Shown here piece after piece: positions 27,400 to 36,915 of a stretch of DNA of 64,000 bases (positions within the stretch are counted from its first letter, which is position 1; every line of letters begins with the position of its first letter). Source of the DNA: Closterium sp. NIES-65 (Eukaryota; Streptophyta; Zygnematophyceae; Desmidiales; Closteriaceae). The stretch covers positions 2,023,501 through 2,087,500 of the forward strand of contig CANXME010000213.1 in the NCBI GenBank assembly GCA_948144175.1, in the 5' to 3' direction. The notes below the pieces were generated by a model. It made no database searches. It saw only the letters and a program-made list of their open reading frames with translations, and was not told where the DNA came from. Both the position numbers and the translations under genes were made by a program.

Positions 27400-30300
27400 C
27401 AAGTGAGGAAACGTATGCATAAGCCCCAACAACGTACAAAAGCGCTGATGATTACCAGAAGGAAGTGCCTTGGTGAATGTATCAGCAGTCTTGGCCCTAA
27501 TGGCCACGTGAGCAAGGCGTAGCTCACCACGCTGCTGCACCTCTCGAGCAAGGAAGTAACGCAGAACAATGTGCTTCGTTCTGTGCTCCAGTCTGTGCTC
27601 CTAACACAAGGCAATGGCGGCCTTGTTGTCTACGTACAACACTGGAGGAGAACGAGGCCGCTCTCCCAAGTCGGTCAGCAGGTAGGTAAGTCAGCGTAAC
27701 TCCTGTGCAGCCATGGCTGTGGCGTAGATCTCAGCCTCGCACCAGGAGCCGAGAACAGAAGAAGAGCGTGTAGACCGCCAAGAAACAGAGCCAGAGCCAA
27801 GGCTGAAGGTGTAACCCTATGACGACCGCTTCGTAGCCAAGTCGTCAACCCAAGAAGCGTCTGAGTGACCAGTGAGGACAACGTCGCCCCGTCCTTCGAG
27901 CACGAGCCCCATGCCCAATGTACTGCACAAGTAGCGTAGTACCCTCTTAGCAGCATCCATGTGCACCTTCCGGTACTGACCAGGGTCCACGTAGCGAGCC
28001 AGAAGGCCAAGAGGGTACGCAAGGTCATGACGAGTCCAGATCATCAGGTACATGAGGCAGCCAACTAGCTCTGGGTAAGGACCACTCGGCTCTACGGACT
28101 CGTCCGAAGGTGGAGCTGAGAGCGAGTGACGTGTAGCCAGAGGAGTGGTCTGTGCCGAGGACCAGGTGAAGTCGAAGCGCTGAAGGACCTGCTGCACCAT
28201 GTGTGACAGAGTCAGTGTAATGGTGCGGCGTGCTCTGTCTCGGGTGATCTGCAACCCAAGGTAGCTGCGCAACTCACCCAGGTCTGTGCACGTGTGTTTC
28301 TTCTGCAGCTCTAACTTCACCAGGGCGAGAGCCTAAGTGTTAGTGGTGGCAAAGACCAAGTCGTCGACATACACGAGGATGTAGAACGGCGGCAGCGAAG
28401 TGTCAGTGCGCAGAAACATCGACGTGTCAGCAGTCGACGGAGCAAACCCAAGAGTCGCAAGTGTCGTCCTCAGTGTGTCGTGCCAGTCACGTGGCGCCTG
28501 GCGGAGACCGTAGACTGGCCGCCGGAGGCTCCACTGGGTACCAAGAGGGAACGACCCAGTGAAGCCAGGTGGGCAGCGCAGCCAGATCTCCTCGTGTAGG
28601 CTGCCCTGTAAGAAGGTTGTGCTGAAGTCAAGAGAGTGAAGCTCGTAATCACGCTGAGCGGCAACGTACAGCAGCACCCGAAGAGTGGTCATCTTCAGGG
28701 TGGGGGAGAATGTCTGGAGAAGGCGACTCCCTCGCGCTGACTGATCCCTCGAGCAACGTAACGAGCCTTGAAGACAGGCGGAGAACCTGGCGGCCGCTTC
28801 ACCCTGAAAATCCACATGTCATCGACGATGTTCCCTCCAGGAGGGGGAACCTCGTCGACGTAAGTGCCTGTGGACTTCCAGGATGCCATCTCTGTGTCCA
28901 TGGCTGTCAGCCACTGAGTGGAGTAGGGACCCGCGATCGCCTCAGCGTAAGAACGCGGAGTCGGGATGTCTGATGCATCCGCGTCTCCCTCAGGGGCAAG
29001 CAACATGGACACGAGATGAGGCGCGGCGGCTGCAAGACACTCAAGGTCCTCCTGCCTGTCCTCAAGGACGTCCGTGCCAAGAGCACACTCACCCCTGACG
29101 GACAGAGGACACACAGACTCAGACTCAGCAACAAGACTAGCGGCGTAGTCTAGACGACAGGCAGCAGCAAAGTCAATAAGCTCAGCAACAAAGGCAGACG
29201 CAGCAGCAAACTCAAACGACGGGTCAGTGACAACTGTGGCTAGCAGACGCGTGACAGTAGGGTGAGCAGCACGAGTGCGGTCAGACTCAGGCTCTAGAAC
29301 GTCAGGCAGAGAAGACGCAGGAGGGGACGGCAGGGGAACACGCTGCGGAGCAGAAGAAGGACGCAGGGCCATGAGGTGTGTGCCGGGGACGGCCGGCGGA
29401 TGCTCACAAGGAACACGACGACCAGTACGACCAGTGCGGACACTGTGAACATGCGAGACAGGACGAGACGCAGGGTCACGACACTCAGCAAGACCGCCTA
29501 TCAACTCAGTGTAAGGAGAAGGAGCAGGCAGCGGTGAGCCAGGCTGTAACGGAAGACCAGTAGAAGACGGGAGGCTAAGAACCTGGCAAAGCACGGAGCT
29601 AGGCGGTGGCAGACACGAAGGTGACGGCGGAGCGAAGAACAGTCGCGGCGGTGCAGTGCCACCAGCCCCCGTTGCTCCAGCACCTCCTGCAGCTCCAGAA
29701 CCTCCAGCGCCAGCACCCTCAGCAGCTCCAGAATCTCCAGCTCCGGAGCCACCAGCGCCAGCACCTCCAACTGCTCCACAACCTCCAGCGCCAGCACCCG
29801 CAGCAGCTCCAGAACCTCCAGCTCCAGCGCCACCGGCGCCAGCACCTCCAACAGTACTAGAACCTCCAGCTCCAGCACCCGCAGCAGCTCCAGAACCTCC
29901 CGCTCCAGCGCCACCACCAGTAGCACCCCCAGAACCAGCACCTCCCGCTCCAGGGCCTCCAACCTCAGAGTTGACAGGAGCACCTACAGGTCCAGCAGGA
30001 CCTCCAGTCCCAGCAGCTCTAGTACCTCCAGTACGAGCACCTCCGGGACCAGCTGCTCCAGGAACTTCAGTAGAAGCACCTCTAGTAGCAGAGTCACCAG
30101 CTCCAGCGCCTCCCGCAGTAGAGCCCCCAGCTCCAGTAGCGCGACCCTGATGGCTAACGTACCGCTCAAGCGCCTCCCGTAGCAGGGCCCCCAGCTCCAG
30201 CAGCTGGACCCTGACAGCTAACGTACCACTCATGCAGCTGCTATGGGGAGAGAGGGAGACGACGACGAGATTACAGCGGCGAGGCACCGGCGAAGCGACT

Positions 30301-32160
30301 ACGGAGACGGCCGCTCCAGGGAGACTGCTCACTAGACGCCTCAGTGCCCCCAGGTGCAGCACCCCCAGACTCAGTACCCCCAGGCTCAGCACCCCCAGAC
30401 TCCTCACCCCCAGGTCTCCGGCAAGGAGATACGGGGCCAGAGGTTGAGCTGATGCGCAGCGTAGCGGACCGCAAACGGCCACAGAAAATGGGGGGCAGCC
30501 GCATGGACCATGGAAGTATGAGCGACCTCCATGACCAAGCCAATGCGGCGCTCAGCAACCCCATTTTCCTGCGGAGAGGCCGGAAGCACGAGCGTCTGGA
30601 GAATGCCCTCCCCACGACAAAAGCTCCGCAGAAGGTCGGAGGAAAACTCTCCACCTCTGTCAGAGTGCAGACGTAGGACGGGAAACTCCGTCCCGAACCG
30701 CTCGCGGAGCTGGAGACGGGCAGCGCGGAACTAAGGGATCAAAAAATCAGGGACCTCATTCTTGGTGCGCAAGGGGAAGACCGTGGTGTAACGCGAGTAG
30801 TCGTCAACAACCAGCAGGAAGTACCGCTCGTGGTCCTGTCCACGGACGCGGGCTGGGCTCCACACGTCCATGTGCAGGGTCTGCAGGGGAGCAGTCGTCG
30901 GGGGAAACGAGGAGGAGTGAGGAGCGGCGCGCTGCCGCCCCTCGACACAGAGAAGACAGGGAGGAGCAAGCGAGGGAGGGAGGGGAGGGAGAACCCGGGG
31001 AAGTCCAGAGACAAGGACTCGGCTGTGCATGCTACGAAGGCGCTGCACCGAGGGGTGACCAAGACGGTGGTGCCAAAGGACAGTCTGGTGCGACAAAGCG
31101 CGACACAAGCAGGGGGGCGCTAACTGACCTGACGCAGATGCAGACGCAGCGACTTGAGGGGACACAGTAGTCAGTGTGTACAGACTCGAGCCAGGCGCAC
31201 GGATAAACGTGCCCAGGTGCTGGCCCGTCCAGGAGCACGTACAGTGGGTCACGCGCTGACCTCCAGGAGTGAGCTGGTCAACCCACTGGTCCTGGAGGTC
31301 AGCACCACTCACCAAGTTCGTAGAGAACGAGAGGATGTGAAGACCTGACACGGAGCCACACGAGACGTCTGGACACGGCAGGACCGTGGAGGAGTGCGCA
31401 AGGACTGGACCCCCAGAGGGGTCTGCCAGGGAGACTTCAACCGGTCGACTGAATGGCGTGAGGCTGGTGCTGTCGCGAAAGAAGGAGTGGGAAGCACCTG
31501 AGTCAAGTGTGAAGGTGTACAAGGCCTTAGCAGGCGTAGTACTAGAGAGAGCAGACTCACCAGCACCTGGAGCAGTAGACTCACTAGCACCTAGAGCAGC
31601 AGCCTCACCAGCACCTAGAGCAGGAGACGCACTAGCACCTAGAGCAGCAGCCTGACCAGCACCTAGAGTAGCGGGCTTTATACCTGGGTCAGGCGGTACG
31701 CACAGGTAACAGGCACTGTCAGCACGAGTAGGCAATGTATACATGGCAGTGAGAATAGCATCATAGTCAAGAACAAAGATATCTACCCTCTATCTAAGCA
31801 GCTCCCGCCAGGTGGGGAGCTCAGCCCCGTCGCCAAACTCGGTACGCCAGGCGTCGCTCAGACGGGCGAAGCAGCGGGACTGTGTGTGACCAAGCGTCCC
31901 GCAAGCCTGACCAGCCCGATCACTTGTGCGAATGACGTACGGGCAGCGAACGGTACTCTGAGACCACTCACGAAGCTGCTGGGGCATAAGTGTCTCGCGC
32001 GGATGCCGCTGCAGCTGCAGCTGGCCACTGCCAGACGCTCCCGACTGACCAGCTCCAGGGCGATAGCCACGACGGCTACCGCCACAACCCCAACTAGCGT
32101 ACCACTCACGAAGCTGCTGGGGCGTGAGAGACTCGCGCGGACGTCGCTGGAGCTGCATCT
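27400..32160 (-). pseudogene. E6 Gag-Pol remains
   Basis: Fragments on the minus strand, in order: gag C-part with the expanded knuckle C-x13-C-x4-H-x4-C (CPYVIRTSDRAGQACGTLGH..., 31860-31960) ending in a stop; a long frame 31744-30731 with protease DSGAS, integrase HHRLGH, CLLC and the first catalytic D; and a broken middle containing PQENGVAERRIG (30590-30400). Then comes a frame 30482-28695 with a Gly/Ala linker and the RT start, and RT and RNase H spread over 28815-27400 with frameshifts and stops, YVDD still visible near 28350. It is inactive. Confidence 0.85.
29650..30130 (-). repeat. Degenerate Gly/Ala linker repeat of E6
   Basis: CCAGCGCCAGCACC/CTCCAGAACCTCC units code on the minus strand for repeats such as GAGGSGAAAGAGAGG between integrase and RT. 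They are similar in place, though not in exact unit, to the minisatellites of E3, E8 and E10. Confidence 0.75.
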
Positions 32161-32539
32161 GGCCACCGTCAGTAGCAGTTGTAGCAGTAGTAGCAGCAGT
32201 AGCAGCAGCAGCAGCAGCCTAGCAGCAATAACAGAATTAGCAGCAGTAGCAGCGCGGGTAGGGCAGTGCGGCTCAGCATAGCAGGGCTGCACAGCCCGGC
32301 ACCCCGACGCAGCTCGGCGGGGCTGCTCGGCGCGGCGGAGCGGCGCGACTCAGCTGGGCGGCGCGGCTTGGCTGGCAGGTAGGCGCGGCAGGCAGGCAGA
32401 TGGCGCGGCAGCGCGCTAACAAGGCAGGCGCGCGGGAAGCGCGGGTAGGGCAGGTGCTCACCAGTGGCGGGAAGGGCAGGCGCTCGCCGGGCGAGCAGGG
32501 CCGGCACTCGGCGGGCGGCGGCAGGGTAGGCGCACGACG

Positions 32540-33140
32540 GGGGCGACGGCTGGGCCGCAACAGCGGCTGCAGAGTAGGGCCGCGTCAGCTGCATGGCGGG
32601 GCCGCAACAGCGGCAGGGCGGGGCCACGACAGCTGCAAGGCTGGGGCAACGACAGCGGCAGGGCAGGGCCGCGGCAGCTGCTGCAGGGCGGGGCCGTGTC
32701 TGCGGCAGGGCAGGGCCTGGCGGGGCCGCGTCGGCGGCAGGGCGGGGCCGCGACAGCGGCAGGGCGGGGCCGCGTCGGCGGCAGGGCGGAGCCGCGACAG
32801 CAGCAGGGCGGGGCCGCGTCGGCGGCAGGGCGGGGCCGCGACAGCGGCAGGGCGGGGCCATGTCAGCGGCAGGGCGGGGCGGCAACAGCGACCTGGCGGG
32901 GCCGCGTCGGCGGCAGGGCGGGGCCGCGACAGCGGCAGGGACGGCGCGCGGGCGGCAAAGGCCTGCAGGGGCGGCGCTCTGGCGTGACGGGCCTGCAGGG
33001 GCGGCTCGCAGGCCTGACGGGCCTGCAGGGGCGGCGCGCGGGCCTTACGAGCCTGCAGGGGCGGCGCGCGGGCCTTACGGGCCTGCAGGGGCGGCGCGCT
33101 GGCCTTACGGGCGTGCAGGGGCGGCGCGCTGGCCTTATGG
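32540..33140 (-). repeat. GC-rich tandem arrays in the E6 leader
   Basis: At 32590-32940 units are built on CGGCAGGGCGGGGCCGCGA. At 32960-33140 units of about 30 bp are built on GGGCCTGCAGGGGCGGCGC. They are non-coding, like the leaders of E1 and E3. Confidence 0.8.
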
Positions 33141-33338
33141 GCCTGTCGGGCGGTGCGCGCGTAGCTAGGGCAACAGTAGGCAGCGCGAGGGCTGCAGGAC
33201 GGTGCGCGTAGCGCAGCACGTCACAAGGCAAGGCAGGGGAAGGCGCGTGTAGGACAATACGTAGGGTAGCGCGGTAACTGCAACAGTAGGTGGGCACAAA
33301 AAAAAAGACGGTTCTACGGACCTTGTGCTCTGAAACCA

Positions 33339-33471
33339 TGTTAGAATCTACTAGCAGGAATGAATTGACTAGATCAGGGTTTGGTACAAATATGACACCC
33401 TAATGGGGTTGTACCCCATATTGGCTACCCCACTACAGCCCTCACATATATAACATGCATATAATTTGACA
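33339..33471 (-). repeat. LTR of E6 (5'), shared with a truncated neighbour
   Basis: 133 bp. On its right (33472-33513) lies CACCCCCATAAGCAAAGTG and GGTCACAAGACCAG, which is the interior end normally found beside a 3' LTR. The LTR therefore serves as 5' LTR of E6 and 3' LTR of a lost tandem copy. Confidence 0.8.
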
Positions 33472-33513
33472 CACCCCCATAAGCAAAGTGGGGGAGAAGG
33501 GTCACAAGACCAG
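33472..33513 (-). mobile_element. 42-bp interior stub of a second Copia copy
   Basis: It matches the 3' interior of E6 and E1 (hairpin polypurine tract plus GTCACAAGACCAG). It stops abruptly at 33513, where unique sequence begins. Confidence 0.75.
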
Positions 33514-33718
33514 CTAGAGTGCCAATTTACGGTTAGGTTGAGGCATGGGGCTTCATCGTGTTTTGGGGGGCCTGGTACCTAGTAAACTTGGTCCAAAGCT
33601 AGACACCGACCAGTGCACGTGAATCGATCAGCATGAAATGCAAGGGCCTAAATGTCGTTTTGACTGTTTTAGATTTGTGTAAATATATTACTAGATTGAG
33701 AAAACATCAAAAATGAAT
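33514..33718 (-). other. 3' flank of the SBPase gene
   Basis: Unique AT-richer sequence without an open frame. It probably holds the SBPase 3' UTR. The minus strand has TAATATATTTACAC shortly after the stop codon, a possible poly(A) context. Confidence 0.5.
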
Positions 33719-35550
33719 TTAGGCGGAGACCGAGGCCGACAGGCGGGACTTTCCATAGAGTGTCTCCTCAAATCGCTGCACCTCCTTGCGGGAGCCATAG
33801 CACACTTGTGTGCGGACATCGGTGTTGGTGATAGGCTTGTCCAGCACAGAGATGAAACCGTCACTGCTGTACCCGCCGGCGTTCTCAATGAGCAGGCCAA
33901 GAGGTGCAACCTCGAACAGAAGGCGGAGCTTAGCCTTGGTGGACGGAGAGATCACGTTGGTGAAGACACCCTTCTCCTTGATGAGGATCTACACAGGAGA
34001 AAGAATCGGGTAAATGGTCTGAGCCACACAAACCATCGCACTAGCAGCGTTATCTCGTAACGTGGTGAGACGTACCTGTCCAACATCGGGCACCATGCCA
34101 CCAGTGTATCGGAGAGTGTACTGCTCGCTGACGTAGTGGTTGATAAGCTGAAAGGACAAGAATAACAAGGGTGAGGACGAGATATGATACCGCAACACAC
34201 CAATGCAGAGGGGGAAAAATCCTGTTGTATTCATTGTTTCGCTTCTTTCGTCCGCAGCGTACCTTCTCATACTCGGGGTTGTCGAAGGTGGCCCTGAGGT
34301 TTCCGGGAGCGTACAGCTTACCCTCACCAATGGTGTGGGTCTCCTTCACGTGCATCCACTTGCCTGAAGAAAGATTCGAAAGAAAATATTTATCCATAAC
34401 CCAGTACGTCATAATATATCGACTGCGAGATTGGGATGGCAGAAATTATTCGCAACCCAACGTCAGACGTACCATCGTCCATGAGGAGGAACTCGTGGGT
34501 GCCGGGGAAGCCATTGACGGCAATGATGTACGTGGTACGGGGACCATACACGCCCATAGCGGAAGCGGCCTGATCACGGCCAGTGACGCCCGTGAGCTTG
34601 TCACCGGGCCAGACACCGAAGATGGTGCCAACGGTAAAGTTGGTGTCGACAATGCTGCTGCCATCAAGGGGGTCGAAGGCGACGCTGAAACCACCCTCAA
34701 CTGGGCCACCCATGTCGAGGAGATCGGGCTGCTCCTCACTGCAGGCATACTTGCAGACGTGCGAGAACCTGAGAGCCTGGAAAGAACATGTGATGGAAAG
34801 AAAGGCAAATTAGGATCCGAAAACTGGTCAAAATATCTAAATAAAAGTACGATCCAGCATTACGGAGAAAGTACCTCGAACAGGAGCTTGTCAGCGAGCA
34901 CATCGACGGCGAGCTGCTCATCACCGAAGGTGTTCACGCAGGAGGTAGCGGAGCAAGACGCCGTGCGGACCTTGAAGGCAATGGTGCGAAGGGCCTCACC
35001 CATGCACACAAGAAGGCGGGCAAGACCCTTGTCGGGGGTAGCCTTGGCGAGGAACTCCTCCTGCAGGAACCGGAAAGGTAACGGTTAGGTCGGTCGGTAG
35101 ACATCCAAGAACAATTAGGACCATCTCGATTGAAGCAAAGCACGTACCAGGGAGTCCCCAATCTCAGCCTTCACAACCGCCCTGGAGGCAGTCTTGGAGG
35201 AAGAGACGGCAACGGCACGGGACTTCAGGGCCTGACCAGCAATAGAGCTCTTGCAGACGCTCTGCAGTAGATAGGCAATGGAAAGCGAAAGGGAAAATGA
35301 GCACACTGGGAGTGCAGCCTGAACGGCGATAGTAACTACCGAAAGCAAGGATCATTCTTCTGTAGGTTCCAGTCACTTATCCTGGAATGCTATTGCTAAA
35401 ATCGAGTTTATCGACACTCACGAGGCTCTTGCCAACAGCAGGGGCAACAAGGGGAGCAACGCCCACAGTGACCGCATCCTTCTTCAAGGAGGCAGTGGGA
35501 GCGGCCACGAAGGAACCGCAAGCGACAGAGGAAGACAGCGCAGCGGCCAT
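33719..35550 (-). CDS. SBPase: Chloroplast sedoheptulose-1,7-bisphosphatase, 7 exons
   Basis: Exons on the minus strand: 35422-35550, 35148-35261, 34875-35060, 34473-34776, 34263-34363, 34076-34147 and 33719-33988, all introns GT-AG. The product is 391 aa, the usual size of plant SBPase. It hydrolyses sedoheptulose-1,7-bisphosphate to sedoheptulose-7-phosphate in the regenerative phase of the Calvin cycle in the stroma. The N-terminus (about 65-70 residues, rich in Ala/Ser/Val and basic residues, almost no acidic ones) looks like a transit peptide. C117-SATS-C122 fits the thioredoxin-regulated CX4C disulfide of plant SBPase. The metal-binding block FDPLDGSS is at 177-184. The end [10 protein letters not shown] is typical of SBPase, which separates it from fructose-1,6-bisphosphatase. 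Start ATG 35550 has the context CACACCATGG. No lesion is seen although retroelements flank it on both sides. Confidence 0.96.
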
Positions 35551-36477
35551 GGTGTGCTGTGGTAGTCTGTCGACTGTGTGGGAGAATGTGCTGTTGGAAA
35601 GGGGACTGCTCTTGCTTTCCCAAAAATGGCCCTCGGGAATGATATAAGGCAGCCTGTGATCCTTCAGCTTGGTTGCTCAAGGGATGTGTGGGGCTGGGAG
35701 TCGTTGCTGTACTGTGGGGTTCTCGTCGCAGGGATGGTTCGGCAGGGAGCAAGCCTGCTGCTGGGTTTCGCATGGCTAATCGGGAGGTTGGCTATTCCAA
35801 CAGAGACGGATAAGGTGTTCATCGACACCAGTCGACGCCACGCGGCATACTCCCGTCCGCGTTGCCGGGGCTGATTGTGCCACCTGTGAAAAAGGTTGGG
35901 ATGGAAGTGAAGGACTCCACCTGCCTCATATTGTGCCGTACGTGGCACTGCCACGCGGGACAGGCAACTTAGAGCAACCATGAGATGGAGCTTGTCGACA
36001 CGTCAGACGTCCAGGGCAAAGGCTTGTGGTGGTGCGATGGGCGAAGTGATGAGACCGTGGCTCGTGAGCCATCGGACGCCACTAGTCAAAAGCGAAGATG
36101 ACACGTGCTGAGTACACTGCGACGCGAACTCGAATTGATATTTGTGCGAATTGGATCATTTTTCACTAGACCCCCAGACGACGGTGGGAGAGGAATTCCA
36201 GCTTTCTATCCTGTAAACATGTGTACATCTTCAAGCCCTACCCTCACGCTTGTCTTACTAGTACAATTGCAAAAGAGGGCAAGGATTGCACAATCTAGAT
36301 AAAACATAGTGAGATTCCAATTGAGAAACACGGCAGTGTAGCAGCCTACAAAGGACACACCACAAACATATACCATGTGTATGCTAACAGCATCTGCAAC
36401 CTGCCCCTCCCAGTAATCACATGATGGTTGTTAGATATTAATAGTTCTTGTCAGAGGTCCACTGGTGACCCCCGATT
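35551..36477 (-). promoter_or_regulatory. Upstream region of the SBPase gene
   Basis: No gene is found. On the basis of motif likeness it holds an I-box-like GATAAG (35809-35814), GACGTC (36006-36011) beside ACGTCA (36000-36005), and the G-box CACGTG (36102-36107). Such ACGT and GATAAG elements are known from light-regulated plant promoters, and bZIP proteins bind ACGT cores. E7 is inserted at 36483, about 0.93 kb upstream of the start codon, so any element farther out has been displaced by 12 kb. Confidence 0.35.
35641..35650 (-). promoter_or_regulatory. Candidate TATA box of the SBPase gene
   Basis: On the minus strand GCCTTATATC lies about 91-100 bases before the start codon, a plausible distance for a TATA box plus a short 5' UTR. 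It is based on sequence likeness only. Confidence 0.45.
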
Positions 36478-36482
36478 GATCC

Positions 36483-36915
36483 TGTTGGGCTGAGATGCCC
36501 TAGGATCTTTGTAGAGTTAAAGTCTGAGTAGGATTGTAATAGCGGAAGCGTTTGAATAAAGTCCTTGAACCACCTTGCGCTAGTATGTGAGGGCAAAGTA
36601 AGTTGATTAAAACAAGCAAATACAAGGCTTTATATAAGAGTACAAGGAATACGAATAGATATCATTAAACTGTTTTGCCGTTGCGATTCAATACAGTGCG
36701 ACTCGGGCAACTGCTCAATGTCGAGTCAGTTGTGTGTCCCTGCTGTCGCGCTGTATTTGTCAAGTGAAAGGTCGCTGACTTTTGACCTTCGCGTAACCTC
36801 CAGGCGGTTACCCTAACCTCCGAGGGTTGACTCGCGATGCTTCGATTTGGACTGCTTCGCTTGTGTCCTGAGTTTCGACACGACAGAGGCGCTTTAAGAC
36901 TTATTGTTCCCAACA
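36483..36915 (-). repeat. 3' LTR of E7
   Basis: 433 bp, begins TGTTGGGCTG and ends CCCAACA (short inverted ends). A TTTATATAAG block may be the LTR promoter TATA. The pol frame runs about 22 bases into it. Confidence 0.9.

Larger units (their letters stand above)
27032..33471 (-). mobile_element. E6: degenerate Ty1/Copia element lacking the gag N-terminus
   Basis: LTRs of 133 bp are at 27032-27164 and 33339-33471, with about six differences by eye, so E6 is the oldest complete Copia of the window. The primer-binding site TGGTTTCAGAGC follows the 5' LTR on the minus strand. A T10 run and box GTGCCCACC come next (33289-33308). No 5-bp duplication is found: the left flank is GGTGG and the right flank continues with Copia interior, which means rearrangement. 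The GC-rich leader (about 32300-33290) runs straight into gag near the QLREWY motif, so the UBN2 part is missing. Confidence 0.87.

Noticed and set aside
34171-35088. A 305-codon plus-strand open frame over SBPase
   Set aside because: It is antisense to seven well-spliced exons of a conserved enzyme and crosses introns without conservation.
33719-35550. Fructose-1,6-bisphosphatase as the identity of the minus-strand enzyme
   Set aside because: The CX4C position in VRTASC, and the C-terminal EETLYG block are those of SBPase, not of FBPase with its longer redox loop.
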